A DNA stretch of 64,000 nucleotides from Rhinopithecus roxellana (GCF_007565055.1 NC_044561.1:32567483-32631482); one strand, 5' to 3'; shown: positions 11,269-23,118, numbered from the stretch's first letter. Made by a program: numbers and translations. The notes: a model not told the origin generated them from the letters alone.

Positions 11269-13369
11269 TGTATTAGTCTGTTTTCATGCCGCTGATAAAG
11301 ACATACCTACGACTGGGTAATTTACAAAGAAAAAGAGGTTCAATGGACTCACAGTTCCGCGTGACTAGGAAGGCCTCATAATCATGGTGGAAGGTGAAGA
11401 GGGAATGAGAACCAAGTGGAAGGGTTTTCCCCTAATACAACCATCAGATCTCATGAGACTTACTCACTACTGTGAGAACAATATGGAGGAAACTGCCCCC
11501 ATGATTCAATTATCTCCCACTGGGTCCCTCCCACAACACGTGTGAATTATGGGAGCTACAGTTCAAGATGAGATTTGGGTGGGGACACAGACAAACCATA
11601 TCATTGTGCCCCTGGCCCCTCTCAAATCTCATATCTTCACATTTCAAAACCAATCATGCCTTCCCAACAGTCCCCCGAAATCTTAATTCATTTCAGCAAT
11701 AACTTGAAAGTCCACAGTTCGAAGTCTTACCTGAGACAAGGCAAGTCCCTTCTGCCTATGGGCCTGTAAAATCAAAACCAAATTAGTAACTTCCTAGATA
11801 AAATGGGGGTACAGGCATTGGATAAATACAGCCATTCCAAATGGGAGAAACTGGCCAAAAAGAAGGGGATAAAGAACCCATGCAAGTCCAAAATCCAGCA
11901 GGGCAGTCAAATCTTAAAGCTCCAAAATGATCTCCTTTGACTCCATGTCTCACATCCAGATCATACTGATGCAAGAAGTAGGCTCTCCTGCCAGGCAATG
12001 CCCCAGTGAGGACCCTGTGTGGGGGCTCCAACCCCACATTTCCCTACCACACTGCTGTAGCAGAGATTCTCCATGAGGACACTGCCACTGCAGCAAACTT
12101 CTACTGGACATACAGGGATTTCCATACATCTTCTGAAATCTAGGCAGAGCTTCCCAAACCTCAGTTCTTCATTTCTGTACACCTGCAGGCTCAACACCAC
12201 ATGAAAGCTGCCAAGGGTTGGGGCTTGGTCCCTCTGAAGCCATGGCCCAAGCTATACCTTGGCCCCTCTTAGCCATGGCTAGAGCAGCTAGGATGCAGGG
12301 CACCAAGGCCCTAGTTTGCACACAGCAAGGGGGCCCTGGGTCCAGCCTATGAAACCAGTTTTTTCTCCTAAGTCTCTGGGCCTGTGATGGGAGGGGCTGC
12401 TGCAAAGGTCTCTGATGTGCCCTGGAGATGTTTTCCCCACTGTTTTGGCTGTTAACATTTGGCTCTTTGTTATTTATGCAAATTTCTGCAGCCAGCTTGA
12501 ATTTCTCCTCAGAAACTGGGTTTTTATTTTCTATTGCCTCAGGCTGCAAATATTCTGCTTTTATCTGTTTTCCTTTTAAAACTGAATGCTTTTAACAGCA
12601 CCCAGTCACCTCTTGAATGCTTTGCTGCTTAGAAATTTGTTCTGCTACATACCCTAAATCATCTCCCTCAAGTTCACAATTCCACAAATCTCTAGGGCAA
12701 GGGCAAAATGCCACCAGTCTCTTTGCTAAAACATAGCAAGAGTTACCTTTATTCCAGTTTCCAACAAGTTCCTCATCTCCATCTGAGACCAGTTCCGCTT
12801 GGATTTCATTGTCCATATCATTGTCAGCATTTAGATCAAAGCCATTCAACAAGTCTCTAGGAAGTTCCAAACTTTCTCACACCTTCCTGTCTTCTTCTGA
12901 GCCTTTCAAACTGTTTCAGCCTCTGCCTGTTACCCAGTTCCAAAGTCGTCCCCACATTTTGGGGTATCTTTACAGCAGTGCCCCACTACCTTGGTACCAA
13001 TTTACTGTATTAGTTTGTTTTCATGCTGCTGATAAAGATATACCTGAGATTGGGTAATTTACAAAGAAAAAGAAATTCAGTGGAATCACCGTTCCATGTG
13101 GTTTGGAAGGCCTCACAATCGTGGCAGAAGGTGAAAGGCACATCTCACACGGCAGCAGGCAAAGAGGAAATGAGAGCCAAGGGAAAGGGGTTTCTCCTTA
13201 TAGAACCATCAGATCTCATGAGACTTATTCAATACCATGAGAACAGTATGGAGGAAACTGCCCCCATGATTCAATTATCTCCCACTGGGGTCCCTCTCAC
13301 AACACGTGGGAATTATGGTAGCTACAATTCAAGATGAGATTTTGGTAGAGACACAGGCAAACCATATCA
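11269..13369 (-). mobile_element. Complete THE1-type MaLR provirus
   Basis: A nonautonomous ERVL-MaLR retrotransposon in reverse orientation with both LTRs. The 3' LTR is 11269-11603, the 5' LTR 13006-13369, and 1402 bp lie between. Both LTRs start TGTATTAGT and end ACCATATCA on the plus strand, as expected for an inverted THE1 LTR. The 11269-11603 copy lacks about 28 bp near 11396 that the other keeps. Next to the 5' LTR, 12983-13002 read on the minus strand gives a TGGTACCAAGG primer-site-like sequence. The flanks are ATATA (11264-11268) and ACATA (13370-13374), a 5-bp target-site duplication with one change. It sits inside an antisense L1. MaLR elements lack pol and rely on ERVL machinery. 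Confidence 0.88.
12169..12870 (-). pseudogene. MaLR internal gag-related ORF remnants
   Basis: Two adjacent minus-strand open frames lie in the THE1 internal region: 12592-12870 (92 codons, acidic, starting MELPRDLLNGFDLNADN) and 12169-12549 (126 codons). THE1 internal DNA is known to keep a degraded gag-related frame, and the position just inside the 5' LTR fits. There is no recognisable catalytic domain, and the two parts are not joined. The homologous stretch of the MST element at 38460-38760 has decayed further. Confidence 0.4.
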
Positions 13370-13440
13370 ACATATAAGACAATGTCTTCTGCAAATAGAC
13401 AATAAGTTTAAGCATTTCTTCTCCTTGCTTTCTTGCTGAG
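13370..13440 (-). mobile_element. Old L1, right part after the THE1 insertion
   Basis: ACAATGTCTTCTGCAAATAG, then AAGCATTTCTTCTCCTTGC, continues the antisense ORF2 text broken off at 11268. Together with the flanking 5-bp repeat this shows that the THE1 provirus inserted into an existing L1. Confidence 0.65.
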
Positions 13441-13953
13441 TTACCACTTATTCTCCATATGCATCCACTGAATGTTGCAACCCCTGTCAAGCAGCTCTGA
13501 CTATGGCTATTTTCTATGTGTGCTACTAATCAGTCTCTCTCTTTGTCCCTTTAGGCCCATGGGTGCCAATGACTTTTTGATTTTTTTAGTCCTAAGGGAC
13601 CACATCAACTATTTTACATTTCTTCTGACCTTGCCTATGCGATTTTCCTACCTTAGAATATCTTTTAAATTATATGTTAACATATTAATATGTATAAAAA
13701 TCTAAGACATAGTATAAAATGATAAAAATAATTTGCATTGTTCAAAAATATATTACTTTTTTCAATGCAAAATTTGGGAAAACTTAAATATCTAAGGTCC
13801 TAAGTCCTATACTATTGCTAATTTGCCTTTTCTTTTAAGGATTTAGAAATATTAATGCAAAGCACAGTGAAACAATATGTAACATTTATACTTAGAATCA
13901 CTATTTTGAGAAATTTCTAACCTTAGTGTATGTTGGGAATTCAAAATCTATTA
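13441..13953. other. No feature recognised
   Basis: AT-rich DNA. A 77-codon open frame at 13472-13705 has a hydrophobic translation and no known domain. Confidence 0.4.
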
Positions 13954-14005
13954 AAACGTCATGAGTAATGCTTATGAGTAATAAGCATTAAACGTCATGA
14001 GTAAT
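13954..14005. repeat. Hairpin framed by 16-bp direct repeats
   Basis: AAACGTCATGAGTAAT occurs at 13954-13969 and again at 13990-14005. Between them a perfect 10-bp inverted repeat (TAATGCTTAT at 13966-13975, ATAAGCATTA at 13981-13990) encloses a 5-base loop GAGTA. The compact mirror-and-copy layout is typical of a replication template-switch event. Confidence 0.9.
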
Positions 14006-14445
14006 AGTTATATATGTAAAGCAAATACAATAATTAGCTTTAGAGTCAGAACAAAATTTTTGTGAATTACATATTAGCTGCAATTTAAATTAATACACAT
14101 GCCTTAATTTTGAGAGCAGAAAATGCCAGGCTTGAATAACTATCAATAAGTGACATGTCAAAATAATTCATATTAAGTATTACATATACTTCAATATCCT
14201 CAAACATATCAGTCAATTTTACAATAACTTCTGTTGAAATTCATCATAATTTTCAAAGAAAATCAGGCATAGAACAATTATTCTCTCCTTATCATTGTGT
14301 TTAGTGTCTTAGAAATAAGCCAGTTATTGAGTGAGACAGATTTTGAAAGAAAAAAGAAGACATTGTAAAACAGCACCTTACGCGGAAGAATTACAGATTT
14401 TAATTTAAAAACATTATGCTTACATTTCAATAGCTGGCATTTCTC

Positions 14446-14447
<2 letters not shown>
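14006..14447. other. No feature recognised
   Basis: AT-rich DNA with no recognised repeat or gene. Confidence 0.4.
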
Positions 14448-14484
<37 letters not shown>

Positions 14485-14765
14485 AGACGGAGTCTCGCTC
14501 TGTCGCCCAGGCTGGAGTGCAGTGGCCGGATCTCAGCTCACTGCAAGCGCCGCCTCCCGGGTTCACGCCATTCTCCTGCCTCAGCCTCCCCAGTAGCTGG
14601 GACTACAGGCGCCCGCCACCGCGCCCGGCTAGTTTTTTGTATTTTTTAGTAGAGACGGGGTTTCACTGTGTTAGCCAGGATGGTCTCGATCTCCTGACCT
14701 TGTGATCCGCCCGTCTCGGCCTCCCAAAGTGCTGGGATTACAGGCTTGAGCCACCGCGCCCGGCC
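14448..14765 (-). mobile_element. AluYR-type element (Old World monkey), antisense
   Basis: A nearly undiverged full-length Alu in reverse orientation, led by about 36 T. It reads GTGGCCGGATCTCAGCTC where human AluY has a GCGCGATCTCGG-type sequence, and GGCTTGAGCCACCGCG where human AluY has GCGTGAGCC. These are features I know from rhesus and baboon AluYR-type subfamilies. CpG sites are largely intact, so the insertion is young. I could not find a clean target-site duplication. Confidence 0.9.
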
Positions 14766-16734
14766 AGAAACATTATCTTTCAAAACATGCAGCCAATTGT
14801 GCAGAGGTCTGTACCTTTGTTGCTGTGATATTTCCACGCTAGAAGAATGCAAATGTCATTATTGAGGATCGCTTTGGAAAGATCTTAAATCAAGGTTAAT
14901 TCCATCTTTTTGAGTGAGGAATGATTGTCCATGGAAACTAGGAAGGTGAAGACACATAGAATGGCTGGGCCCACGTATGTTGATTATAAGAAGGTTGCAG
15001 GACCTGAACAATGACATTATGTCTGTGGATAATAAATACAGATGACTTTATAGCTTCCAAAATATGTTTCAGAAACATAATTTTATTTTATATCATAGCC
15101 CACATTTAATTAATAAACATATAGTTGCAAAACTTTTCCCAAAACTCACATATACCCAAATTCATAGCATTCTAAAAACAATTGCTAAACCATCCATGTG
15201 GTACTTGCCAAATGATGGCCCCAAACTATTCTGCTGACATTAATGCATTTCCCATTATATAAAAAAAGGGACAAGGATGAGAGGGGAGAGGGGAGTGAGA
15301 GAGTTTATTTTAAGGGAATAGTGTGAATGGCATTCCATTTCTCCATCACCATCTGTGGCTGAAAGGAAGAGGACGTTTATATTTTAGCTTAAGTCAAGTG
15401 AGGAGGGGAATTTCAGGAGAATAAACACACACACACACACACTCACTCACTCTCTCTCTCTCACATGTACAACAAAACAAAACAAAGCCTTTGAGACCTT
15501 GATTTAAGCCCAGGATTTCAGGAGACAGGAGTATGTTGTAGCTTACTGAACAAGGATACAGCGATCTATGTGTTTTATAATGGCAAAGCAAAAGCACGGA
15601 TTTCCCAAGGACTGGATTTAAGAACATGCTAGGCTCGTGTTATTGTAAAAGGGATCTTGATCAAGACGACCATCAAGAGAGAAAACAACTCCAACAAGAG
15701 CAAGAGACAAGGTGAAGTCCAATGGGCTCACTTTCAAAAATAGGGGCTAAAGGACCTCAGAAAGAATCTGAGTAACCTTCACTATCATCCTACTGGAAGA
15801 CAATTCCACTGTCAACATTCATTCACCAAGTCCAGAGAGTACCAACACTATCTCTGGTGTACCATACGTATAAGCCTGTGTTCACTACTCCAAGTATCAG
15901 CTTACCTGGGCCCTGTGTGTTAGGCAAGGTAGCAGAAGAGAAAGTAAGGCAAGGAGAAGGAAACAAAGCCATCACATTCCTCCCTCCACTACAGGCTCCT
16001 AACACTGGAGTAAGCCCAAATTAGGGGAGACAAGAAATGTTAAACAGATACGTTTGTCATTGGATGTTTTACAATGGATTGGACCATGTATTGGTACTGA
16101 ATGAGTAGGACCATTTGAAATGTCAAAGCATCAATTGCTGAGCATGTAATTATCAGGAGTGGTATGTTCTGCTAGAGATTTTATTTAGTGAGACAGAGAA
16201 AAAAAAGAATAAAGTTGCTTTCTCGTGCATACTAGTGAATCCAGGATGATTTTTTCTTATAGAAACAGTACTTTTCACATCCTGCTGTTTAGAGACATTC
16301 ACATCAATCCTTTTCCCACAATATAAAATACATATGTATTTTGGCACTTACAAACACTGAGGAGCAGCAATTTCCTTTTTTCCCCCATCATAATTTTTGA
16401 CAAATCAATGTATCCCTAATCAATTGATCATTGCCAACATGCTAATCTTCAGCACTAGCTCAGGCCAGATTTATTGCAATTAGGTTATTTCACAAGTTGA
16501 ACACATCCCCTGGTGGATTTTAATAAAACAGGACATTTCTATGAACCTCTAGTTGTGGTATGTTCAAAAAGAATATGTTATTAAAAAGGTTAGAGGCTTA
16601 AACTTTTATATACATATTATGTGTTAAAATGAACATTTCAATACAAATACAATAGAAAAAGGGGAGCAGATACAAAAAGAAACTGGCAATAAATAGATTT
16701 TTTACATGTTATCAAGATACGAAAATATTTTAAT
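14766..16734. other. No gene seen
   Basis: AT-rich DNA with one compound microsatellite (annotated separately). Short open frames near 15394-15627, 15823-16005 and 16153-16347 show no recognised domain. Confidence 0.45.
15425..15463. repeat. Compound (CA)n-(CT)n microsatellite
   Basis: An ACAC run turns into CACTCACTCAC and then a TCTC run. It is a purely simple-sequence tract. Confidence 0.9.
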
Positions 16735-16747
16735 AAAGTACTGAATC

Positions 16748-17061
16748 GGCCGGGCGCGGTGGCTCAAACCTGTAATCCCAGCACTTTGGGAGGCCGAGAT
16801 GGGCGGATCACAAGGTCAGGAGATCGAGACCATCCTGGCTAACCAGGTGAAACCCCGTCTCTACTAAAAAATACAAAAAAAAAAAAAACTAGCCGGGCGA
16901 GGTGGTGGGCGCCTGTAGTCCCAGCTACTGGGGAGGCTGAGGCAGGAGAATGGCGTAAACCTGGGAGGCGGAGCTTGCAGTGAGCTGAGATCCGGCCACT
17001 GCACTTCAGCCTGGGCGACAGAGCAAGACTCCGTCTCAAAAAAAAAAAAAAAAAAAAAAAA
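16748..17061 (+). mobile_element. AluYR-type element (Old World monkey), sense
   Basis: A full-length sense Alu starting GGCCGGGCGCGGTGGCTCAA, with AGCTGAGATCCGGCCACTGC and GGAGAATGGCGTAAACC, features I associate with cercopithecoid AluYR families. It has a middle A-rich run of 14 A and a 3' tail of about 25 A. A perfect 13-bp target-site duplication AAAGTACTGAATC (16735-16747 and 17062-17074) frames it. The low divergence points to a recent, lineage-specific insertion. Confidence 0.93.
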
Positions 17062-17074
17062 AAAGTACTGAATC

Positions 17075-17723
17075 TGTTTGAAATATCAAGTTCTACTAAT
17101 GTGTTAAAAGCTTGTTTTGAGTAGTTAGGACGCTCAAAATGCTGATAACATCTCCAACACATAGCCTGTGCTGGATGTTTACATATCTGGTCCTACTTAT
17201 TTATGAGAAAAATAAGAAAAAAGAAAAAAAGAAAGACGTAGAAATTAAAAGGGTAAGGAAGCTAAAAAGACAGGCAATGAAGAGATAAACTCTATTATAG
17301 TATTATTATTTATTTCAGATGTAAAGTTGTATCACATATTCTTTTTAAGTCTATACATCCTTCAGCAGCGAATGTACTCCTACTTTTAGGATTATAAATC
17401 AAAACTATTTATTGAGAAACTGTCATAAGCCAGGCACTATATTTCAAGCTATAATTCTTTTACTATTTGAAATAAGGTTTAACCAGAAGGTTTACGTGGA
17501 GTTAAAAAGTGACCAAATATTTAAAGTGACTCAAACTGAATATGCTTTGTTCAGTTCAGGTCTGTTAAACATCAAGCGTGGACATGCCAACGTTGCTTGA
17601 GTTCAGCACTGACCTCGGTCAGCTATCTCCTGCTGATAAATAACAAAGTGGCAAAGATGGCATTGAAACAAATGATCCTGAGAAGGTGAAGGTTGAGCCC
17701 CGTTGAAGCACATCCATAAACTT

Positions 17724-17726
<3 letters not shown>
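17075..17726. other. No gene seen
   Basis: An A-rich patch near 17208-17245 and otherwise unassigned AT-rich DNA. Confidence 0.45.
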
Positions 17727-17761
<35 letters not shown>

Positions 17762-17774
17762 ACACACACACACA
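17727..17774. repeat. (CA)n microsatellite
   Basis: 48 bp of CA dinucleotide with one TA interruption near 17757-17758. It is probably polymorphic in length. Confidence 0.95.
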
Positions 17775-18734
17775 AGCCCCAAGTCACTCGGTCACTTCAT
17801 AGCAAATAACTTCAACTACCAATGTGTATGTTTTGGGAAATAAACATGGAAGAAGATAGGTCAGAGTCAGTTTAGCATCAAAAAATGCCTATACTACTTG
17901 GCTCTTCTTTAAATACGATACTTGGGTTAGGAACAAAGACTTTACTGGAAAATCAGTTTAATTATCACCAACCTTCTCAAAGCAAAGGACAAAACAACTA
18001 CTGTGGGATTTCAAATCTGTCAGCAATCTCTCTTATACTTCACTCATCGCAAGGCCCCTGGATTTCACAAGCACGAGGCCTCACCCACTTCAAAGACCGT
18101 GGGGAAACCCACTTCAACAAAAGTCTCCTTTGAGCCTACATGGAGTGATTTTACTTTTTTCTTACTCTTCATCCCAGAAGTTAATTCCAGAGTTGGTTGA
18201 TACAATAATCTCGAACAATAGACTGCAAACCTAAACACTTATTGGCTGACTTTATCCCATTTGAAATGCATAAAGTTACTGTGATTCAAGTTATGCCCTA
18301 GGTGTTGATTTTTTATGAGCTTATAATCCTAGAGATGTAACATTTGATTTGGTTCACATGGTGTCTGTAAGAGTACCTTGCAGTGATAGAAAATTAGAAA
18401 CAACATTTATAAATAATTGCCAGGGTTCAAGGACTTCTCATCCATCCCCATGACATAAATCCTGGAATCTACAGCATGTATATTTGAAATACATTACCAT
18501 AAAATATTTGTAATTACTTTTTAAATTCTCTTGGACATGTCTTGGTGTCAGAAATATAATATTTATTATTAGTTATTTTTCTCTCGGTTCATTTCTCTTT
18601 GTGCATTTTCAGAGAATAACACTTGACCTAAACATTTGCATTTTTAACATATTTATAGTAAACAGAACTGATAATTTGCCACACAAGACATTATGCTGAT
18701 CTTCACCACAAGAAATAGATGCTATGTATCTATG
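17775..18734. other. No gene seen
   Basis: Two overlapping open frames (17885-18133 and 18003-18200) have no recognisable domain. Otherwise unassigned. Confidence 0.4.
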
Positions 18735-18835
18735 TATGTACGTACTGTGATACAAACGAAGAAAGTAAAATGTGGAGCAACTAGATAATTTGTTCAAGGT
18801 CACACTGAAGGAAAGCCAACACCCACGATTCTCAC
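18735..18835 (-). mobile_element. MIR SINE, antisense
   Basis: AATTTGTTCAAGGTCACACTGAAGG followed by CCAACACCCACGATTCTCACTCCA (18786-18838) corresponds to the antisense MIR core (CCCAAGGTCACACAGC, then a GGATTCGAACCC-like segment). It is an ancient tRNA-derived SINE, degraded. Confidence 0.6.
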
Positions 18836-18879
18836 TCCATTGCTTGTTTGCTTAAAAATATCTTTAGCTGCCCATCTAT

Positions 18880-19085
18880 CAACTGGAGCTCAGTTCAAAT
18901 CCATCCTCCTTCTTGATCCCTTCTCTGACCTCTCGGACTCCAAATCCTTTGCGGCATCCCTAACACATTGGCTGTGTCATTTATTTAGAACTTATCATGT
19001 ACCATTTTCCGTTGTCAGTTATCTAAGCTGACTAAAATTTCTGGTAGCCAGATCCTAAGTCTTGGATTATCAAGGACCTACACCC
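18880..19085 (+). mobile_element. L2-like LINE 3' region fragment
   Basis: CTTCTTGATCCCTTCTCTGACC, then TTATTTAGAACTTATCATGTACC and GGTAGCCAGATCCTAAGTC follow the order of the conserved L2 3' region (CCTTCCCTGACC, AGCACTTATCAC, then the GGCAGGGACTGTGTC part). It is highly diverged. Confidence 0.55.
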
Positions 19086-19994
19086 AGTATCATCCCTAAG
19101 ACTCAAAGCTAAGCAGTTACCTGATTTTAAAACCTCTTTAGAAGAATAAAAACTGGAGTATATAAAAAGTTTTTCTAAATATGGTTTTGAATAATAGGGT
19201 CATAGATTTAGTATCATAATGTTTGTGTATAAAGAAAGAAAACCGAAGGGTTTATTTACTTTTGCATCTTATAACTATCCAAGTCATATCCATCAAAAGT
19301 AGGTACTGATTACAGACCAATGTTTCACAAGCCCCAGTGGGCACGGATTGCTTAACACAGACAGAAATTCCTCTTCCCTAATACATAGACTGAGAAACAG
19401 AAATGATTAAGAAAGACCTACCCTCCAGCGGCCAAACTCTTTGGAAGTTTGGAAGTGAAGGATACCTATATCACGTTTCTTTTGATGTTAGGAATGAGGA
19501 CTCCAGACTAATCATCATTTCCTCAAATTTTCCAATTCCAACCACTAGATGTCATGCAGAGACCACAAAGTAGAACATCTTAGTAGTTTTTTTTTTTTTC
19601 CCCCCCCACATCAAGCATTACCAATTTTATGAACTTCAACATTTAAGGTGGTTTTGAAAAATGTTAAGAGACAGGCATTAAAGGCACAGGTCAGTGCAAT
19701 TTATTTCACAGGCTGGGTGCACAGACATTAGGGCAAAAATATATAGAGTGAAAAGTACTACCTCATGCATTGCAAAGCATTATTTCTGGAATCTGAAAAA
19801 TTCATGCAAGTGGGTTCCAAAAAAAAAAAAAAAAAAAGATAGAGATTCTAAAGCTTCCCATCTTTAGCAATCGTGTACTGTATTTACCCTGGTAGACAAA
19901 ACTGGAATTCAAGAAAATGGAAAGAAAGAGTATGTAAGTATATAATAGAAATAAATCAAAAGATTTTCGATTAAATATTAGCTTGGACATGTGC
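19086..19994. other. No gene seen
   Basis: Unassigned AT-rich DNA. There is a T12-C8 homopolymer pair at 19588-19608 and a run of 19 A at 19819-19837. Confidence 0.45.
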
Positions 19995-20100
19995 TAATTG
20001 AGTAAACCTGCTGTAATACTTAACTTCTGTAAGTATCTGTTTCCTGGTCTGTGAAATGAGAATATCTGACATGTAATAATTGGGAAGTTTCAATAAAACA
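19995..20100 (+). mobile_element. MIR-like SINE remnant
   Basis: TACTTAACTTCTGTAAGTATCTGTTTCCTGGTCTGTGAAATGAGAATA (20016-20063) matches the MIR body CACTTAACCTCTCTGAGCCTCAGTTTCCTCATCTGTAAAATGGG in order, with many changes. Confidence 0.55.
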
Positions 20101-20105
20101 TTGTG

Positions 20106-20190
20106 TATATATATATATATACACACACACACTATATATTATGTTATATAAAGAATATATATATGTGTGTGTGTGTATATATATATATAT
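20106..20190. repeat. Perfect 26-bp inverted repeat of (TA)n(CA)n microsatellites
   Basis: The left arm 20107-20132 (seven AT then six AC) is the exact reverse complement of 20165-20190 (six GT then seven AT), with a 32-base AT-rich centre. This is a palindromic AT-rich structure able to extrude a cruciform. Confidence 0.95.
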
Positions 20191-21120
20191 CTCGAGACCT
20201 CAGAAGAGAGAGTTACAGATTCTGCAGTCAGCAAGTTATGAGTGAGAGGTGAAACAGTTGAAAGAGGACTAAGTTGTCCAAAAAGACTGCAGCAGATTGA
20301 AAAAAAAAAAAAAATAGAGCATTTGGCTTTAGGCATAGGAAGATTTCAGAAATGGGTAAGCAAAAGATAAGAAAGAATCTACAGATACTAGTTTGGGTGT
20401 ATACATAAAAAGATAATTTCAAAATCATTTCTTTATTGTTTATAATTAGATAATCCTCCACTAGTGGGAAATGAGAATAAGAAGATAGAAAAAAAAAATT
20501 GACCTATTGAGAATAAAAATTCTCCAGTAGGTGAAAGGAGATGGGATCCAGACCTGGAAAAGGATGATTGGAAAGATAAAGGATCTCTCCAAACATACAA
20601 TTAAAAATACAAACAATAATAAATCAAAATAAGTTTAAGGAAGGCCAACAGAGTTTGAAGAAATAAACAATACAACATCTCATCCACCACCACACAAAAC
20701 TAGTTTTTTAATCAAGGGAAAACTTATAAAATAGGAATCATGGCCTTTATTCCTAAGAGCCATACTAGATGTAAAAATCTCTGTAAAGTATATGACACGT
20801 ATTGAAATATACACATATACATATACACATATGCATATATAAGTTTTTGAAAAACAAAATTATGAAACATTTTTCTTTTTTATGCGTCTTTTGCTTGTAT
20901 CAATAAATCCTACAGTCAACTTACAATGAAGGCCAGTTTTTCTCAAACACCATAATGCTGTGCCTAAATCATTCATTTTAAAAATGATGGGTAGAACTTT
21001 ATAAATAAAATGAAGTATACTTTATGTTAAATTATTTTGAATTCTCTATATTTACAAAAATATTGAGATTATGACTCCAGTAAACAAAACTGAAATGCTA
21101 AAGATTACATTTAAATAACA
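20191..21120. other. No gene seen
   Basis: AT-rich DNA with short A runs and an alternating (CATATA)-like patch near 20810-20840. No gene signal. Confidence 0.45.
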
Positions 21121-21335
21121 CATTGTTTATTATTATTATTTTCTTATTTTAAATTTTATTTTAAGTTCTGGGATACATGTGCAGAACATACAGGTTTGTT
21201 ACATAGGTATACATGTGCCATGGCGGTTTGCTGAACCTATCAAACTGTCATGTAAGTTTTAAGCCTCGCATGAATTAGGTATTTGTCCTAATGCTCTCCC
21301 TCTCTCCCCTTGCCCCGCACCCCCAAACATAGCAC
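21121..21335 (-). mobile_element. L1 3' end, antisense, 5'-truncated
   Basis: After an AT-rich lead comes GGATACATGTGCAGAACATACAGGTTTGTTACATAGGTATACATGTGCC (21172-21220), then TAGGTATTTGTCCTAATGCTC. This is the antisense of the L1PA/PB-type 3' UTR. The copy is only about 200 bp, a dead-on-arrival insertion. The same segment is seen in the longer L1 at 50218. Confidence 0.85.
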
Positions 21336-22740
21336 ACTAAAACATCAAGTATTGTAATTTGCAGTTTGTGATACAACATGTAGGCTAGAATAAGAAACGT
21401 TTTAAGTATGAAATAGGAAGATACAGAGAAATTAATTAATTTTTAAATTTAATTTTAAAATTTCAATTAATGTGTATATTTTAATAATTCTTATAGTTTA
21501 ATATTAACTATTGATGTTTTATCTATAAAGGTGGACTATGAAATTTACTTTTTACATATTTAAACTTCCTTAGTTTTCAAGATTTTTCAAATCATGTACA
21601 TATTTGATGATTTTTATTGTTCATTTAGGTAGCTATTTGATAATATTGTTCAAAACGACCACATTAATTATGTTTTTAGTAATGATTTACTCCCCAAAAG
21701 GTATATGTTTCCACCTTAAATTCCTGTAAATAAAATTCTTGTGATACCTTCTTAAAAAGTAAGAGAAAAGAAAGACAGAGAAAACTGATTCATTTCTACT
21801 TGGAGCTGATTTCAAATACGTAAACCCCAACTACGTAATTCTGTACACAGGGATCTCATTATTTATTTTCATAGTAGCTGCTTTATTTAAAATTTTGTCT
21901 CTAAAGTTTATATTTGGCAAGACAAATAACAAAAATAAGCTGGTTTATAATTTTTCTTATTCTAAGGTGTGCATGTGTATATGTGTAAGTATGTTTTAAT
22001 TTCTAATGGCCTGTCCAGGTGAAGTTATCACTCCTGGAGACATGGCAACCCATATGAGAATGTCTGCATACACTGGGGTGCAGAAGATCAACCATGCCCA
22101 AATCCTAATTTAAATCACCTTCACCTTTGAAATGTTAAAACTGTATGTCTTTTTCAGTTTCTCTCTGCTCCTCCTTTTCTCCTATGCTCTTGCTCAGAAA
22201 ACATTTAATTTCAACTCAGGTGTATTTATTAAAAAGAATCCTTCTATTTTAATTTTCTGAAAGTCATTGGAAGCAGATCCTGTGTCCTTATAAAATTCCG
22301 CAATAAAACATTTACTTCTGTAAGCTATGTGTATCTAGATGGTGATATTATTGTTAGGAAATAAAATGAGAGCATTTGGTAACTATGGCAACATGATATG
22401 TTTCAAAAGAAATATGAACTCTTTCTCCTTGAAGAAATTAGATATTTTCCTTGACTGGTACTTAGGGATCCAAGTCTAGAAGAGAAATAGGGTTTTTTAA
22501 AGCTCACTATTTTAGTCCTTTTTTTTTTTGGAAATTTTTCACTTAGCCACATCTGACAGAATAAAAGATTAAATTTGAGGCTGCAGAAACAAAATTGCTG
22601 TTGTAATTTGCCAGCATCTAGTCCATGTTAGGGTAAGCAAACACAGTCAATTCCCATGTATCTAAAGTTTAAGCAATAATAATTTTCAAAAATGGAATTT
22701 CTTTTTTGCCTTATTATTTTTTCTCTAAAACGCACAACAT
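21336..22740. other. No gene seen
   Basis: Unassigned AT-rich DNA without open frames of note. Confidence 0.45.
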
Positions 22741-22745
22741 GAGAA

Positions 22746-23113
22746 TGTCTTAGTCTAGTCTCATGCTGCTGATAAAGACACACTGAAGACTGGACAATAT
22801 ACAAAGGAAAGAGGTGTAATGGAGAACTCACAGTTCCACACGGCTGGGGAAGCCTCACAATCGTGGCAGAAGACAGGGAGGTGCAAGTCACATCTGACGT
22901 GGATGGCAGCAGGCAAAAAGAGAGCTTGTGCAGAGAAACGTTTTTAAAACTATCAAATCTCATGAGACTTATTCACTGTCATGAGAACAGCGTAGGAAAG
23001 ATCCACCCCCATAATGCAATCGCCTCCCACCGGGTTCCTCCCAGGACATGCGGGAATTGTGGGAGTTACAATTCAAGATGAGATTTGGGTGGGGACATAG
23101 CCAAACCGTATCA
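22746..23113 (-). mobile_element. THE1/MST-type MaLR solo LTR with exact TSD
   Basis: A 368-bp LTR in reverse orientation starting TGTCTTAGTC and ending AACCGTATCA. It is bounded by the exact 5-bp duplication GAGAA (22741-22745 and 23114-23118). Only one LTR is present, so the internal part was lost by LTR-LTR recombination. Its sequence is close to the THE1 LTRs at 11269 and 13006 but more diverged. Confidence 0.9.
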
Positions 23114-23118
23114 GAGAA

